A program made the translations under genes and the position numbers. Below the pieces are notes generated by a model, which saw only the letters and a program-made list of their open reading frames with translations, did no database searches and was not told where the DNA came from. From Ovis canadensis (Eukaryota > Chordata > Mammalia > Artiodactyla > Bovidae), in the NCBI RefSeq assembly GCF_042477335.2, contig NC_091260.1, positions 49,123,001 to 49,187,000 of the forward strand: a stretch of DNA of 64,000 nucleotides, in the 5' to 3' direction. This document shows, in pieces, positions 47,101 through 60,400 of this stretch (positions are counted from its first letter, which is position 1; every line of letters starts with the position of its first letter).

Positions 47101-50100
47101 AGGTTTAAAAATCAGTTTGAATCAGCATTAAAGAACATTTAAGATTTTTATGTAATGATATCAAGTCCGTATTTTTAAAAATTAGCTCTCAATTTCTTGC
47201 CGATAGAGCAGACCCCTGTGAGCTGCAGAGTTATTGCAGAGAACATTGCAGGAATCTGCAAGTTTACCCCAAATCGTCTGTACATTGACCAAAACTCATA
47301 TGCAGGTATAATGTTGGCAGTGTGAGAAAGGGCCTGGAATACTGTTGACAGTAAAATGAAGCCCTTAAAAAGGCTGGGGATCATTATGGATTATTCACTC
47401 TAGTGACTATATGGAGAAATGGCCAGAGGAAGGAGGGACTAGGAGCAGGCAGACTAATAAGAATCTTGTAGTTCAGCAAAAGACAAGTATGAAGTAGGAC
47501 AGCTGGGTTTAGAAATGAAAAGGAGGAGAGGTGTGAAAACACTGAAAAGGCAGAATCAGTGACTGTGTATTTGGCAGGGGAAAAACAGAGCCAAAAAAGG
47601 TTATTGGTTTGGGCATCTGGGTATCTGGTGATTCTGTCCAATGAGACAGAACAATATGAACAAACTGGGTAGGAAAGATAAATTTAATGTGTTGAGTATT
47701 AAGTTTGAGATAGCTGTGAAGTGTCTGGGAGCAGCTTCTTATTGTCAGTTGGGAATACAAGTTCAGCATCCAGGTGATTAGTTGGAACTGGAATTATCTA
47801 GTTGATCTCTGAACAACTGGAGGTAAGGGGCTCTGACCCTCTGTGCAGTGGAAAGTCCATATGTAATTTATAGTTGGCCTCTGCACCCGAGGAACCCCCA
47901 TATCTGTGGTTTCACACCCAAAGATTCAGCCAACCACAAATCCTGTCCTATTTACTATTGAAAAAAATCCATGTAAAAGTGAACCCAGGCAGTTCAAACC
48001 TGTATTGTTCAAGGGTCAACTGTGTATTTGAGAATCATTAATATACGTGATAGGAAATTTTTTAAATCTTGGAGGCTAACATAACTCAAGGAAAGGGGCA
48101 TGAAGACCAAGGACAGATCCCTTAGAAGCTAGTATGAGGAGGGATGATGGAAGAAAGAGGCCAGCAAAGCAAATAGCAGCCAGAGTGTTAAGAGTAGCAA
48201 AAGTCAGTAGTCTACACCCCAAGAGAGAAGGGAATTTTGAAAAGGAAGACTTTAGGCAACATACCAGATGCTCTGGAAGTTGAAGGAAAGATTACTAAGA
48301 AGTGGCCATTTGATTGGGCAGTTGGGCCATGGAACCATTTTAAGAAGTAGCAGAGTACAAGCCAGATTGCAGGAGATTAAAGAATGAGTAGTTAGAAAGG
48401 AGACTAGAGATACTTTTCTTAAATTGGCTACTTAGGAAAATAAAAACAAAGGGGTGGCTTCCATTAACATAGAGAGAGTTGGGCTTTTTTAATTTTTAAG
48501 TGCTTTTAGGATGTGGAATACTTAACCATATATGTAGGTTAATGAAAAGTAAGACATCTGATCTAAACACATAGAGTAATTTCAAAGAAGTGGAATTCTT
48601 TAACATACAGGTTTTTTTGGTGTGGAGTTTTCACATGGTAGATATAAACCTGCTTAATATCAACCTTTGGACTTCCTAGATATTAATATTAACCTGTAAC
48701 TATATACATTGATCCACAATCCCTTCCACTCCCCACTATCACCCCATCATAAATAAAACCACACACATTTTTATTTCTTGTGTATGTCTTGCTCCTTTGA
48801 AACCTGGAGGGACTTTTTCTTTGAGTCACCATTATTTCAAAGTACCTAACTGTGGTTTGTGTACACTGGGCTAATTTATGTAAAAGACTTCTAAAGTATT
48901 TATAATTCCTTTTGCTCTTTCTAGTGCCTCCTGATTCTCAGACTAAGGTTTTTCCTCAAGACAAAGTGATACTTGCAGGCTCAGATCTAACAGTATGTTG
49001 TGTGACTCAAGAAAAAGTGTTATCAGCACAGATTGGCAGTACACATTGTCCCCTTATCCATCTTGATGGGGAAAATGTTGCAATCAAGATTCGCAACATT
49101 TCTGCTTCTGCAAGTAGTGGAACAAATGTGGTTTTCTCAGTAGAAGATAACATATTTGGAACAGTTGTTTTTGCGGGATGTAAGTATATTACTTTTTTTT
49201 TTGAAGAGTTCCTGTTAATGTTTTTTGGGTTTTAAGGTACCAGCATTTTTGCTTGTTTTCAAGCAAGTTCAGGTGAGTTCTAAGCTTGTTTTTTACATAA
49301 TTGTATCTGTATAATTTGTGAAAGTGAAAGTTGCTCAGTTGCATCCAACCCTTTGCAACCCCATGGACTATAGCCTGCTAGGCCTCTCTGTCCATAGAAT
49401 TCTACAGGCAGGAATACTGGAGTGGGTAGCCATTCCCTTCTCCAGGGGATCTTCCCAACCCAGGGATTGAACCCAGGTCTCCCACATTGCAGAAGGATTC
49501 TTTACCATCTGAGCCACCAGAGAAGCCCCATATAAGAATATATGTGGTGGTGGCTTAATCGCTAAGTCATGTCCGATTCTTGTGACCCCGTGGACTAGAG
49601 CCTGCCAGGCTCCTCTGTCCATGGAGTTCTCCAGGCAAGAATACTAGAATGGGTTGCCATTTCATTCTCCAGTGGATCTTCCTGACTCAGGGATCGAACC
49701 TGGATCTCCTGCATTGTAGGCAGATTCTTTACTGACTGAACTACAAGGGAAGCCCTATAAGAATATATATATAAATAATTTGCAGATTTTATAATTAGAT
49801 TTAAGACATTCAACTGCTAATTTTTAGTTTAAATTCTTAGTTTAAAAATAAATAAAATTCTTAGTTGACAGCTTTGTTGAGTCAGGGGCAGTTAGTATGT
49901 AATAATCTTCCATTGTTTAGGAATTTTTTCATATAGATTAATTTCTCACCTGATTAAAGTGTGCCTTTTTATTTAAAGTACCTAAATTAAAGAAATTGTA
50001 AGGATTTTGCTCAAAATCTTTCAAAAGCATAACCTGCACTTCTCTGATGAGAGGAGGGTGGCTGGAGGACATGGGAGGAAGAGTTCCCCCTCACGGTGCT

Positions 50101-53100
50101 CTGTGTACCGTGGACTCTCTGGAATGCAGGGGCATCTTTTAACATGCTTATACCTCTGTCCCATGATGTTTCCAGAAGTTGTCGGTGGGCTGCCCTGCCT
50201 AGATGGCTTGTGTTATCCGTCTACAGGTAATTTTGTATGTAGAGTTTTTCTCTTCCCTCCCTTATGGTAACTGTAATGGTAGGAGCACTGATGGTTTTGC
50301 CTCCAGCAGTGCTTCTCTTCCACCTCACATTCTGAACTTAAAAGTTCTGAGTGGTCTGAGGATCTCATGAGTAAAGTATATAAAATGTAGTGAATAGATT
50401 TTGTGAATTTCTTTTGATCACTTGGGCTTCCCTGGTGGCACAGAATGACTTTTCTTATGCCTTTTTTTTTTTTTAATGATTCTCAGTGGTGCTCTACATC
50501 AGCTGCTTTCAGCCATTTTTTACACTTCCATAGAAACTTATGATGGATTACATTCAGTTGCTGATAGATTTCCAAGGGAATGACCAGCATTAGGTACCCT
50601 TCTCAGATTGATGGCTCTAACCTTAATTACTTCTTGCCTTCCCAGTAAACATTTTGGAATTCAAGTGAGAGTGAGGATACCTTTAAATTTTACAAATTTA
50701 AAAAGTAAAATTTTCTTTCCTAAATGGAATTTTAGGAAATGATTTGCAACATCCCTCATAAATGATCATGAAGTCTAAAGTTAAGAACCAGTGAAGGGAA
50801 ACTACTTGATAAGTGATACCAAACAGTGAAGTATTCATGTAAAAGAATGGGATAAAAATTAAGACTTAAAAGATGATAAGATTCACTATTATTTCTGACA
50901 ATTTTCTAATTTTTATTACAGTGGTAGGGAAAACCTACTTAATTCATAATTTAGCTTTCATTTTTAACATTTGGAGGTTGAAATATTGATCAATATTTGT
51001 TAATTCAGGAGCAGCGGTAACCTTCACTTCAGAGAGTCTTCAGAAACCTGTAACAAGGGCTATGGTGTGAGTTAGGGATCAAGATTCACTTTTCTATCCC
51101 TTATGGGTATCCTGTTAACCCATAAGCTGAAAAAGCTGAAAATAATTTTAGAATCAGCTTGTTCATTTTCCCTTACACACACATACAGATTCAAACCTGC
51201 CAGGATTTTGATTGATATTACATTAAATCTGTCAATTTAGGAAGATTTTTATTGTTACAATATTGAGTCTTCCAATCTATGAACATGGTATAGCCTTTCA
51301 TTTATTTAGATTTTGTCTCATTTATTTTAGTGAGATGAGGTCTTTCATGCCTTTTTGTAAATTTATTTCTAGGTGTTTGATGTTTTCTGGTGCTATTAAA
51401 AATTGATTTTTCAAATTGCATTTTCTCTATGCTGCTATATAGAAAGGCAGTTGATTTATGCCAAGCCTTTACCTAGCTTCAGTTGGGTTCTTGAAAAGCA
51501 TTACATTTTAAATACTGCCCTTTCATATTTTTTTCTCCTTCAATTTTTCCTTCCACTTCTGTCTAGTTTGCTCCTGTTATTTTGGATTTTAAGTATTTCA
51601 ACTTAAAACAATCTGCCAGATCCTAAAATAATCAGCATTTTAAATATCCTCAAAATTTTGGGTATTTGAGCTAAATAAAATGACTAAAAGTTTGGCCTTA
51701 AGTTTAAAATGGTTTTCAAAATAAATAAGTCATTGTTAGTTTTATTTACCAGTTGTTAAACTTTCATATAAATACTCATTATTTCTCTTAATGTTATCCC
51801 AAATACTTTGAAGGATGCAATGCTTATCTCTGTGGAAAGTATGTGAAATTTTCTAAATCTTGTTTGATAAACTGAGAACTATTTTTAAAATACAGGTTTT
51901 TAAAAATGTATCTTTTAGAGTTTTTCAACAAGTAGATAATTGTTTACAAAACCGTAACCTCCTTGGAAGATGGTTTAGATACATATGACAGTAAGGGACC
52001 TCTCTGGTGGCTAAGATACGAGGCTAAGAATCAGTCTGCCAGTTCAGGGGACGCAGGTTTGATCCCTGGTCTGGGAAGATTCCACGTGCCAAGGAGCAGC
52101 TAGGCCCCCTGCGCCACAGCCCCTGAGCCCACGTGCCGTGCCTACTGAAGACCATGGGCCCAGAGCCTCTGCTCCCCAGTGGGAGAGGCCATTGCCATGA
52201 GAAGCCTGTGCACTGCAAATGAAGACAGCCACAGGTGGAGGAAGCCCACACAGCAACAAAGACCCAGTGCAGCTAAAAATAAGTAAATATTTTTTAATTC
52301 TTAAAAAAAAATGACTAGGAAATATCAGTTTCTGCATATGCTTGGTTAGGTAAGATAGAAATATCACTTTCTGTAATCATTGTCACACTGTAGAATTTTA
52401 ATTTATCACGCGAAGGTCTGTCAAAACAAAGACAACTGTTTTTCTTTTTCTTGTCTTGCCCCTACAAAAACAGACTCGTTTCATTAAAAAACAAAAGAGC
52501 AGTAGTCACTTTGAATATAGGGAGATGCAGAATTTTACCAAGAATTACTTTGTAAGTAACAGTCCTTGTAAGTCCTTGTAAGAACAGTCCTTATTTAAGA
52601 ACTCTGGAACTTGTAACATGACTTATATTGACTTATGATTTGGTACTTCTTTTCAAGTTACAATATAAAGATAATAGATGATAATACTTTTAACCTGTAG
52701 ATTTTTCTGATTGAACTAGTTGCACACAGGTTCCTTTGAGAGATTTGATGGACTCTGAAATGGGATTAAGGGAAAAACATGATAGTTGATCTCTAAAGGT
52801 TGCTAGGAGGAAGTTTCCAAATGAGCTAATAGTCACTCTTAGGTATATTTTAATCCATCATTCCTAATGTAATATGAACTCTAACACAACATGCTATACA
52901 AAAAATGGTAATTGCTGCATCATTCAAAATGTAATAAGCAAATTATTTTATTTTTTAAGAAAATTGTCCAAAATGTAATTAACATTTATAAAATGCAACA
53001 TTTTTTAGGGAAGGTATATATAATGAAAGTAACTGCTTTTTTTTTTTCTCTCATTTTTAAATTAGATCCACCAGACATTCCTCAAAAACTGAACTGTGAG

Positions 53101-54407
53101 ACATATGATTTAAAAGAAATCATTTGCACTTGGAATCCAGGAAGACCGACATCCTTGGCGGGCCCACGCAGTACAAGTTACACTTTATTTGAAAGGTGAA
53201 GGTCTTTGGGAGAGGTTGTCAGACAGTAAGGAGCACACTGGAAGGATGTTAAATGACATAAGAAGATGCTCTATTTCATTTATATAAAAGATATAAAATA
53301 AAATATGCTGTAGAAAATTGGGTATATTATAAACACTCTAACTTAAGCACATCGCAGACTCAATATCTTGTCATCTTTTTTTAAAAAGCCTAGAAAGAAG
53401 AACCCTCAAATATGAACAGAGACTCTCTAGGTAGTGGGAATATGGCTGATTATTTTCTTCTGTGTTTTGCATTGTATATATTTTCTTCCCTGAGTAGGTA
53501 ATATATCTACACTTGAAAATATAAGCCTTTTTGAAAAAACTACTTGAAATTTACTCATCCATTTTTTTCTGTAATGTATCTCTTACCATTTTGGAATTAA
53601 TATTCCTTAATATTCTCTTTTTCAGTTTTTCAGGGAAATATGTTAGATTTAACAGAGATGAAGTGTCCGCAAATGAAAACTACCAGTTATTCTTTCAAAT
53701 ACTTTCAAATCAAGAAGTATACAATTTTACATTGAATGCTCAAAATCTTCTGGGTCAGACAGAATCAACACTTTTAGTTAACATAACTGAAAAAGGTAAG
53801 TTGCTGCATAAACCAGTGTCTTAAAAATAACTTTAGAAGTGGTAAAATGTCTTGAGGTTAATGAAAAGTGCTTCTAGGGATTTTCTTTTTAATTACTGAT
53901 TATTTCCTGTATAGTTACTTAGTGTTCATTTTTAAAATTTCATTTAAAAATCTTTAAAATTTAAATTTCAAGTTTCACTATGTTATTGAATTCAAATAAA
54001 AATTTGAATTAGTTTTATAGAAATTGTAAGTGGCTTTATCTAATAATTTTGATTTCTGAAAATATTTTTGCCCAATATTTTAGAAACTTTTTATTTTGAA
54101 ATAATTGTAGACTCAAGGATGGTTGCAAAAATAATAGAGTCCTCCTTCAGCTTTCTCAGTAGTATCATCTTATGGAACTGTACTTCAGTTAGGCAGTTGA
54201 CCCTCCTGGTTCAGTACTGAACCTGACTACTGACCGTGCTCCCTTTTCACCAGTTTTTATGCATTTGATTGTGTGTGGTATGTGTCTAGCTTTGTGCAGT
54301 CAGATCCATGTATAGATTCATGTAACCCACCAGATACAGTTAAGATACAGAACTGTTCTATCACCCCAAAGGAACTACCTCTTGCTGTCACTTTAGCAAC
54401 CCCACCA

Positions 54408-54443
<36 letters not shown>

Positions 54444-57400
54444 ATCTCTGTCCCTGGAAAACAGCTAATCAGTTCCTCATGTCTGTTGTTTTGTCATATG
54501 GGGAATGTGTGTAAATGGAGCCATACGCTGTGTGACCTTTGGCATTCGTGTGTTCCTTTGTGCTTATTTCTGCCTCTTTGCAACCCCGTGAACTCTATCT
54601 AGCCTGCCAGGCTCCTCTGTCCATGGGATTCTCCAAGCGAGAATACTGGAGTGGGTTGCCGTTTTCTCCTCCTGGGGATCTTCCTCACCCAGGGATCGAA
54701 CTGTGTCTTTTGCATCTCCTGCATTGGCAGACATTCTTTACCACTGCGCCACAGGAAGTTGGCATTTTTACTAAGAATGATGTCTTTGATATCCATCCAC
54801 GTAGTTTTATGTATCAGTAAATAGTTTGTTCCGTTTTACTACTGATGATTTCTGAATTTTTACCAACCCTATTAATATAGAGATCAAAATAGAAATAAAA
54901 GAGGTCATTCTTTTGGCATTCATTCCTGTGGTCTTTCCACATGTATCAGCTGAGACCAGCTCTACAATATACGGAGCGGTAGCACAGAAGCCTTCTCTTA
55001 GAGATAGTCGGGGGCTAAGGGCTTAAACCATTTGCATTAGAAGACAGCGTACAAGTGATTAGTAGATGGTCCTGTTGCCTTACTTCGTTATTTCTTGATT
55101 TTTTTCCCCCTAAGATCAGAAAGGCTACATTTTATATTTGAGTGGCAGTTTTGTATGTATTTATCTGCCCTCTGCCATTTCAACCCTGTCTTTCCCATGA
55201 TTCTTTCTATCACTCAAATTGGTATATGCAGTATATCCAATATAGTGTGTAGTTTGCTTCAGTGTGCCTTTGTTCTTGCCAGGACTCCAGCCTGAAATGC
55301 TTTTCTGCAATAGTTTTGCCAATTTCCTTTGGTTTATCCTCTAAGGCTCATCTTAAGTCCCATCTTCACTGTACATCTACACTTACTTACAGCCAAATTC
55401 CAGTATCTGTTAATATCTATACCACACATTAGGATTTACTATATATACTCTTGATTTTCTTTCTTTCTGTTTGTCATTCCTCAAGTAAAGGAGAGGTTCC
55501 TTAAAGGTAGAGACTACCTTTTAGTATTTCTGGGGCTAACTGAGAAACCTTGAGCGTGAATGGTTCTTAAGCAATGCTGGCCTGGTGTCAGGCCATAAAT
55601 GTGAGGTTTGTCTTCCACAAACACTGGGTGGAACATTGTTGATCAGCACTAATAACACATCTCCTGTTTTTTGTTTTCTTTGGCTCTCATTTGTCATATT
55701 AGAAAAGAACTTTTAAAGTAATTTTTGAAAATTATATTTACAGTTCATCCCCATATTCCTACTTCACTCAAAGTGAAGGATATTAATTCAACAGCTGTGA
55801 CACTTTCCTGGCATTTACCGGGCAACTTTACAAAAATTAAACTGTTATGTCAAATTGAAATTAATAAAACTAACTCAGAGCATGAATTGGTGAGTAAGAT
55901 TCTCCTCTAAACTTCTTTTGACATTATTTTGGATAAAATACGTAGTTTTCAGAAAGAATTAAGTAAATTCACATGTATAAGCTCTCAGATTACTTATTAT
56001 AGAGGTTTCCTAAGAGCCATTGTGTATGTGTGTGTGTGTGTGTGTGTATACATACTTTAGATGGTCTAAACATTTAGCACTTAAAAACAATTGTAGTAGT
56101 AGGTGTTATAGAATATAAGTATGACTTCTGCTACTCAGAATGTGTCTAGATCTAGTATAGTCCTTGGCATGTAACGGGCGCTCAATAAATTTGTGAATGA
56201 ATGAGTAGTTTTTGCTGTAGCCTTTGTGTTAGTTAATGGACTAATCAGCAGCAGAGAGATGATGTGATATTTAAAACTGCTAAGTGCAGCAATAGGAGCA
56301 AGTTATAATTGGTCATTATAAGTCAAAACATGACTTTTTAATACATTTTAAATACTTAAGTTGACTTTTATGCTGCACCATCTTGTAATTTGGGGTAGAT
56401 CTAAAATAAATAACATTCTACTTAAATAGTTATTTGGAAATGTACTGATAATTTCTAAAAAATCGGTCAAACTACAAAATGCAACACAGAAAGTTCCTTT
56501 GCAATAAGTAATTGGGAACTCAGAGACTTTCCGGAGACATGCAAATCCTCAAATTTGTTTCAGATTGCTTCATCTTAATTTTATTTGGTTTAAATATTTG
56601 TTGGATATTCTACATGTTTAGCACTGCACTAGGGGTTCTAAGTGCCATGTAAAAAATAATGCATAAATGATGCTTGCCTCCAATAAGCTTCCAAATATGT
56701 GAATAATGTATTTAATACTCCAGGTCATCTTGGATTACTAAATTATATTAAGGCATATTGCATCACCATTAACCATAGACAGAATATCATCGTCTCTGCA
56801 TAATTTAATTGACCATTATTACTTAGATTCAACATTTGGATTAAAAATATACTTTAATTTTTTTGCTATTGCAGAACATAATTTCACTGATTTTGAATTT
56901 TATATAAGAATTAAAATATAGTAGATGAACTGTCTTTGGTTTTATAGAGGTAAAGTCTTAGGACATTCAGTCAATTTATGTTGCAAATTTGGGAGGGTTT
57001 CTTCTGAAAAATAAATGTATATGTATATTTATTCATATACAAATGATATTACATATGTAATGTATATGTTTGTTTTCTAATAGCGGAATGTCACAATGAG
57101 GGGGGTAGAAAGTTCAAATTATCTTACTACTGTGGACAAGTTAAATCCATATACCATATATACTTTTCGGATTCGTTGTTCTACTGACCCTTTTTGGAAA
57201 TGGAGCAAATGGAGCAATGAAAAACAGTGTTTAACCACAGAAGCCAGTAAGTTAACTGAATGATTTATGGCTAATTGTTACTATGGATCCTGAAATTTTA
57301 TACCTTTTTTTTTTTTTTAACAAAAATGTCACCAGAGTGACTAAAAGTAGGAGAATGTTTAGATAAATTGTGTAATTATTTAATACCTACTAGTAAAATA

Positions 57401-60400
57401 CCATACAAAGATTTTAAATGATGGGTTTTAGTTTCGTGATAATACGAAAAAATGCTTGGCTTATGTTACGTGAAACGGCTAAGCTGCCTTATCCACAATA
57501 TGATTATAACTGTATTATACACAGGATGATACACAGGAAACCAAACTTGAAATTTAGTAAGATTATGGGGTGGTTTTTCTCATACTTTTTCTTCCTATTC
57601 CTGGTATTTTAATTATAATGATCTATTTATAGTGTTTCTTTATTGAAAGCAATTATTAATAAAGCTAATTTGGTAAAATATTGTGACTTAGGCCTAAGGA
57701 TGGTTGGGACTATAAGTTCTTGAACTTTTTAGTTTCTGTGGTACACCCAGATCAAAATATCTTTAAAATCAGGTAACTGGTTTTCTGAGTATGAAAATTT
57801 CTAAAGACAGAATGAGATTCTATTCTTGATTAATCCAGATATCAACTTTCAAACAAACAGCAAAAATTTAGAAATAGGTGTAGTTTTCAGAAATTATTCA
57901 ATAAAAGATAGCAAAAGATTTATTTGCACTATATAATACAGGGAATATCAAACTTCTTCCAAAAAATGTAATGTGTGTTAGTTGCTCAGTCGTGTCCAAG
58001 TCTTTGCGACCCCATGAACTATAGCTGGCCAGGCTCCTCTATCCATATTCCCAGGCAAGAATACCGGAGTGGGTTGTCATTCCCTTCTCCAGGGGATCTT
58101 CCTGACCCAGAGGTTGAACCCAGGTCCCTGGCATGGCAGGCAGGTTCTTCATTGTTTGAACCATGGGGGAAGCAATAAGCAGAGAAACAGTAAGACAAAA
58201 ACTGATAGGTATTAACCCAAATTTTGTCTCTTCACATGAAGACGAAAGAGATGAGAGGATCTTTATAACGCATCCAAGAGTTATTTGGATCATGCTTGAG
58301 TCCCGAGAGAGAGTGTACTAGTTATTTGTTGCTGTGACAAATTACCCCAGAGCTCAGTGGCTTAAAACTGCAAGCATTTGTTATCTCACAGTGTCTTTGG
58401 ATCAGAAGTATAGGAGCAGCTTAGCTGAGTGGCTCCGACTTAGAGTTTCTTAGGAGGCTACCGTCAGGATGTGAGTGGGGGCTGCGGGCTTGAGTGGGGG
58501 CTGCGGGCTTGAGTGGGTCTAGAGGATTGGCTTGCAGCATGGTTCACTCACATGGCTGTTGGCACGAGGTCTGTATTCCTCACTGTGCGGGCCTCTCCAT
58601 AGGGCTGCTGGAGTGGGCAGCCAGCAGCACCCAGATTTAGTGGTCAAAAAGAAAACAAGGCAGCTTCCACAATGTCTTTATGTCCTAGTCTCAGAAGGAA
58701 CATACATCACGCCTACTCTACCCTACTGGCCGCACAGGCCAACCCTGATACAGTGGAGGAGGGACCACCACACTGAATGTCAGGGGCCATGACCAGCATC
58801 ATTGGTCCTTTTGGAAACTAGTTACCACAGGAGCTTTTGCCTTAGTTGATGAGCTGTTGTTGCCAAGAGGAATCACTTTATTTACACCTCATTGAATAAA
58901 GGCATTTAATTCACTTAAGAAATACCTATAAGCATCTACCATGTGTCAGGAATCATCTAGTTACAGGAATATAGCAGTGAATAAAACAACACTCTCTTGC
59001 CCATGGGGTGTAGAGGTTAGAGTACTAGAAATGAGTTTTTAAACTACATATATAATAGTGTATTTTGGGTGGCTGTGAGTGCCATGGAAAAAAATAAAAA
59101 CTAGAGAGAGGGCTAGGGAATGAAGGCCAAGTGGTTGGGGAGAGGGGTGCAATTTTAAGTAAGGTAGCTGGGAAAGACTTCACTAATAAGGTGACACTTG
59201 ATCTGAGATACAAAGGAGGCAGGGAAGGAAGCTACTAGTTAATCCAGAGGAGGAAAGTTGTAGTCAGAGGAAGAGAGAACACAAAGTACAGAAAGACTGG
59301 AGTGGGTGTCCTCCTCATGTTTTAGGAACAATCAGGAAGCTGACCTGTAGCCAGAGCCAGCTTGAAGAAGAAGGGGTTGGAGGGTGTGAGATGGAGAGGC
59401 AGCCCCAATCCGTCTGAGGGATGTGAGGGTGATGTTAACCCATTGTAAGGGACCTTGCGCTTTGCAGATGTTCAGAGCTCGGCTTTTCCATTGCTCCATT
59501 TTCTAAGTGGAAAATGACTTAGAAGCAGTAACTGCTTCACATTTTTATTGAGAATTTCAATTTTAAACCCTGCCATCCCAATTATTGATCTTATCAACTG
59601 ACATAGTATGCATCTTCAAATATTAACTTTTAAATCTCTTTTCTAGTTCCTTCAAAGGGACCAGATATTTGGAGGGAGTGGAGTTCTGATGGAAAAAATC
59701 TAATAATATATTGGAAGGTAAATGTCTTATTTTTCCTTGAATATTTAAGTAACTTTAGTATGCTAAACTACTTAAATTACATATGGTTCTTGGGTTATTA
59801 GGGAGCCAGGACTTCCCAGACTGGCTTAGTTGACAGTATTGCTGAGAATGTACCCTGGCTTCTAAAACTTCCAGATTCCTCATCACTGCAGACGTCCCAC
59901 AGTCTTTGTAGTGAGGACCTCTGTCTCAGGTCTAGGCATTCTTCAGTTTGATTTTACGAGACTTATAAAGGACCGAGAATTTCATGAGTTCCATCTACCT
60001 CACTTTAGTCAGAAATGCAGCCGGAAACCACGAGTTAGAATTGTAAGTGTTAATGTTGTATTTTCTCTTCAGTGAATAGGAAACCAGCTTTTTATATCTT
60101 ATCAGTCAGCATAATTTGTTTTTCCCTAAATAAATTGTGTTACAATACAGGAATTATAAAGTTTTACAAAGGCGTTCTAAAATTTTAGCTAAAATATGAA
60201 TTGCATTATGTTTTACTAGAGCATAAACCTTATTGGAGCAAATGTTTTCACTGCTGATTTATGAAAATCAAAATCACAAACAGTTGTTTTCTACATCAGA
60301 TTTCATAGGAACAGTTATAACCAGATTCTTTTAAATAGTGCATTTTGTTATTTAAAGTAAACTTTTGCAAAAACTTGACATCAGTATGGCTTTGATTAAA

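Larger units (their letters stand above)
46878..48924 (+). other. LIFR: LIFR intron 6
   Basis: 2 kb with a MER5A-like piece (46.95-47.08 kb) and a Tigger-like piece (47.87-48.03 kb). 47.2-47.85 and 48.05-48.5 kb look like old repeat debris of uncertain family. Confidence 0.65.
49180..53065 (+). other. LIFR: LIFR intron 7
   Basis: 3.9 kb with two Bov-tA SINEs (49.32-49.76 kb), an old L1 piece (51.18-51.61 kb) and a CHR-type SINE (51.99-52.28 kb). 49.8-51.1 and 52.3-53.0 kb hold nothing I can name beyond poly-T runs. Confidence 0.7.
53796..55743 (+). other. LIFR: LIFR intron 9
   Basis: 1.9 kb with an old L1 piece, a CA microsatellite, a Bov-tA SINE and an L2 3' end, in that order, filling most of 54.1-55.6 kb. 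Confidence 0.7.
57247..59646 (+). other. LIFR: LIFR intron 11
   Basis: 2.4 kb with a Bov-tA SINE (57.97-58.17 kb) and two old mammalian repeats (58.32-58.80 and 58.89-59.47 kb), the first with an internal 19-bp minisatellite. Confidence 0.7.

Noticed and set aside
50425..50447. Tip of a Bov-tA SINE (GGGCTTCCCTGGTGGCACAG)
   Set aside because: Only about 20 bases match; could be a heavily truncated insertion or chance.
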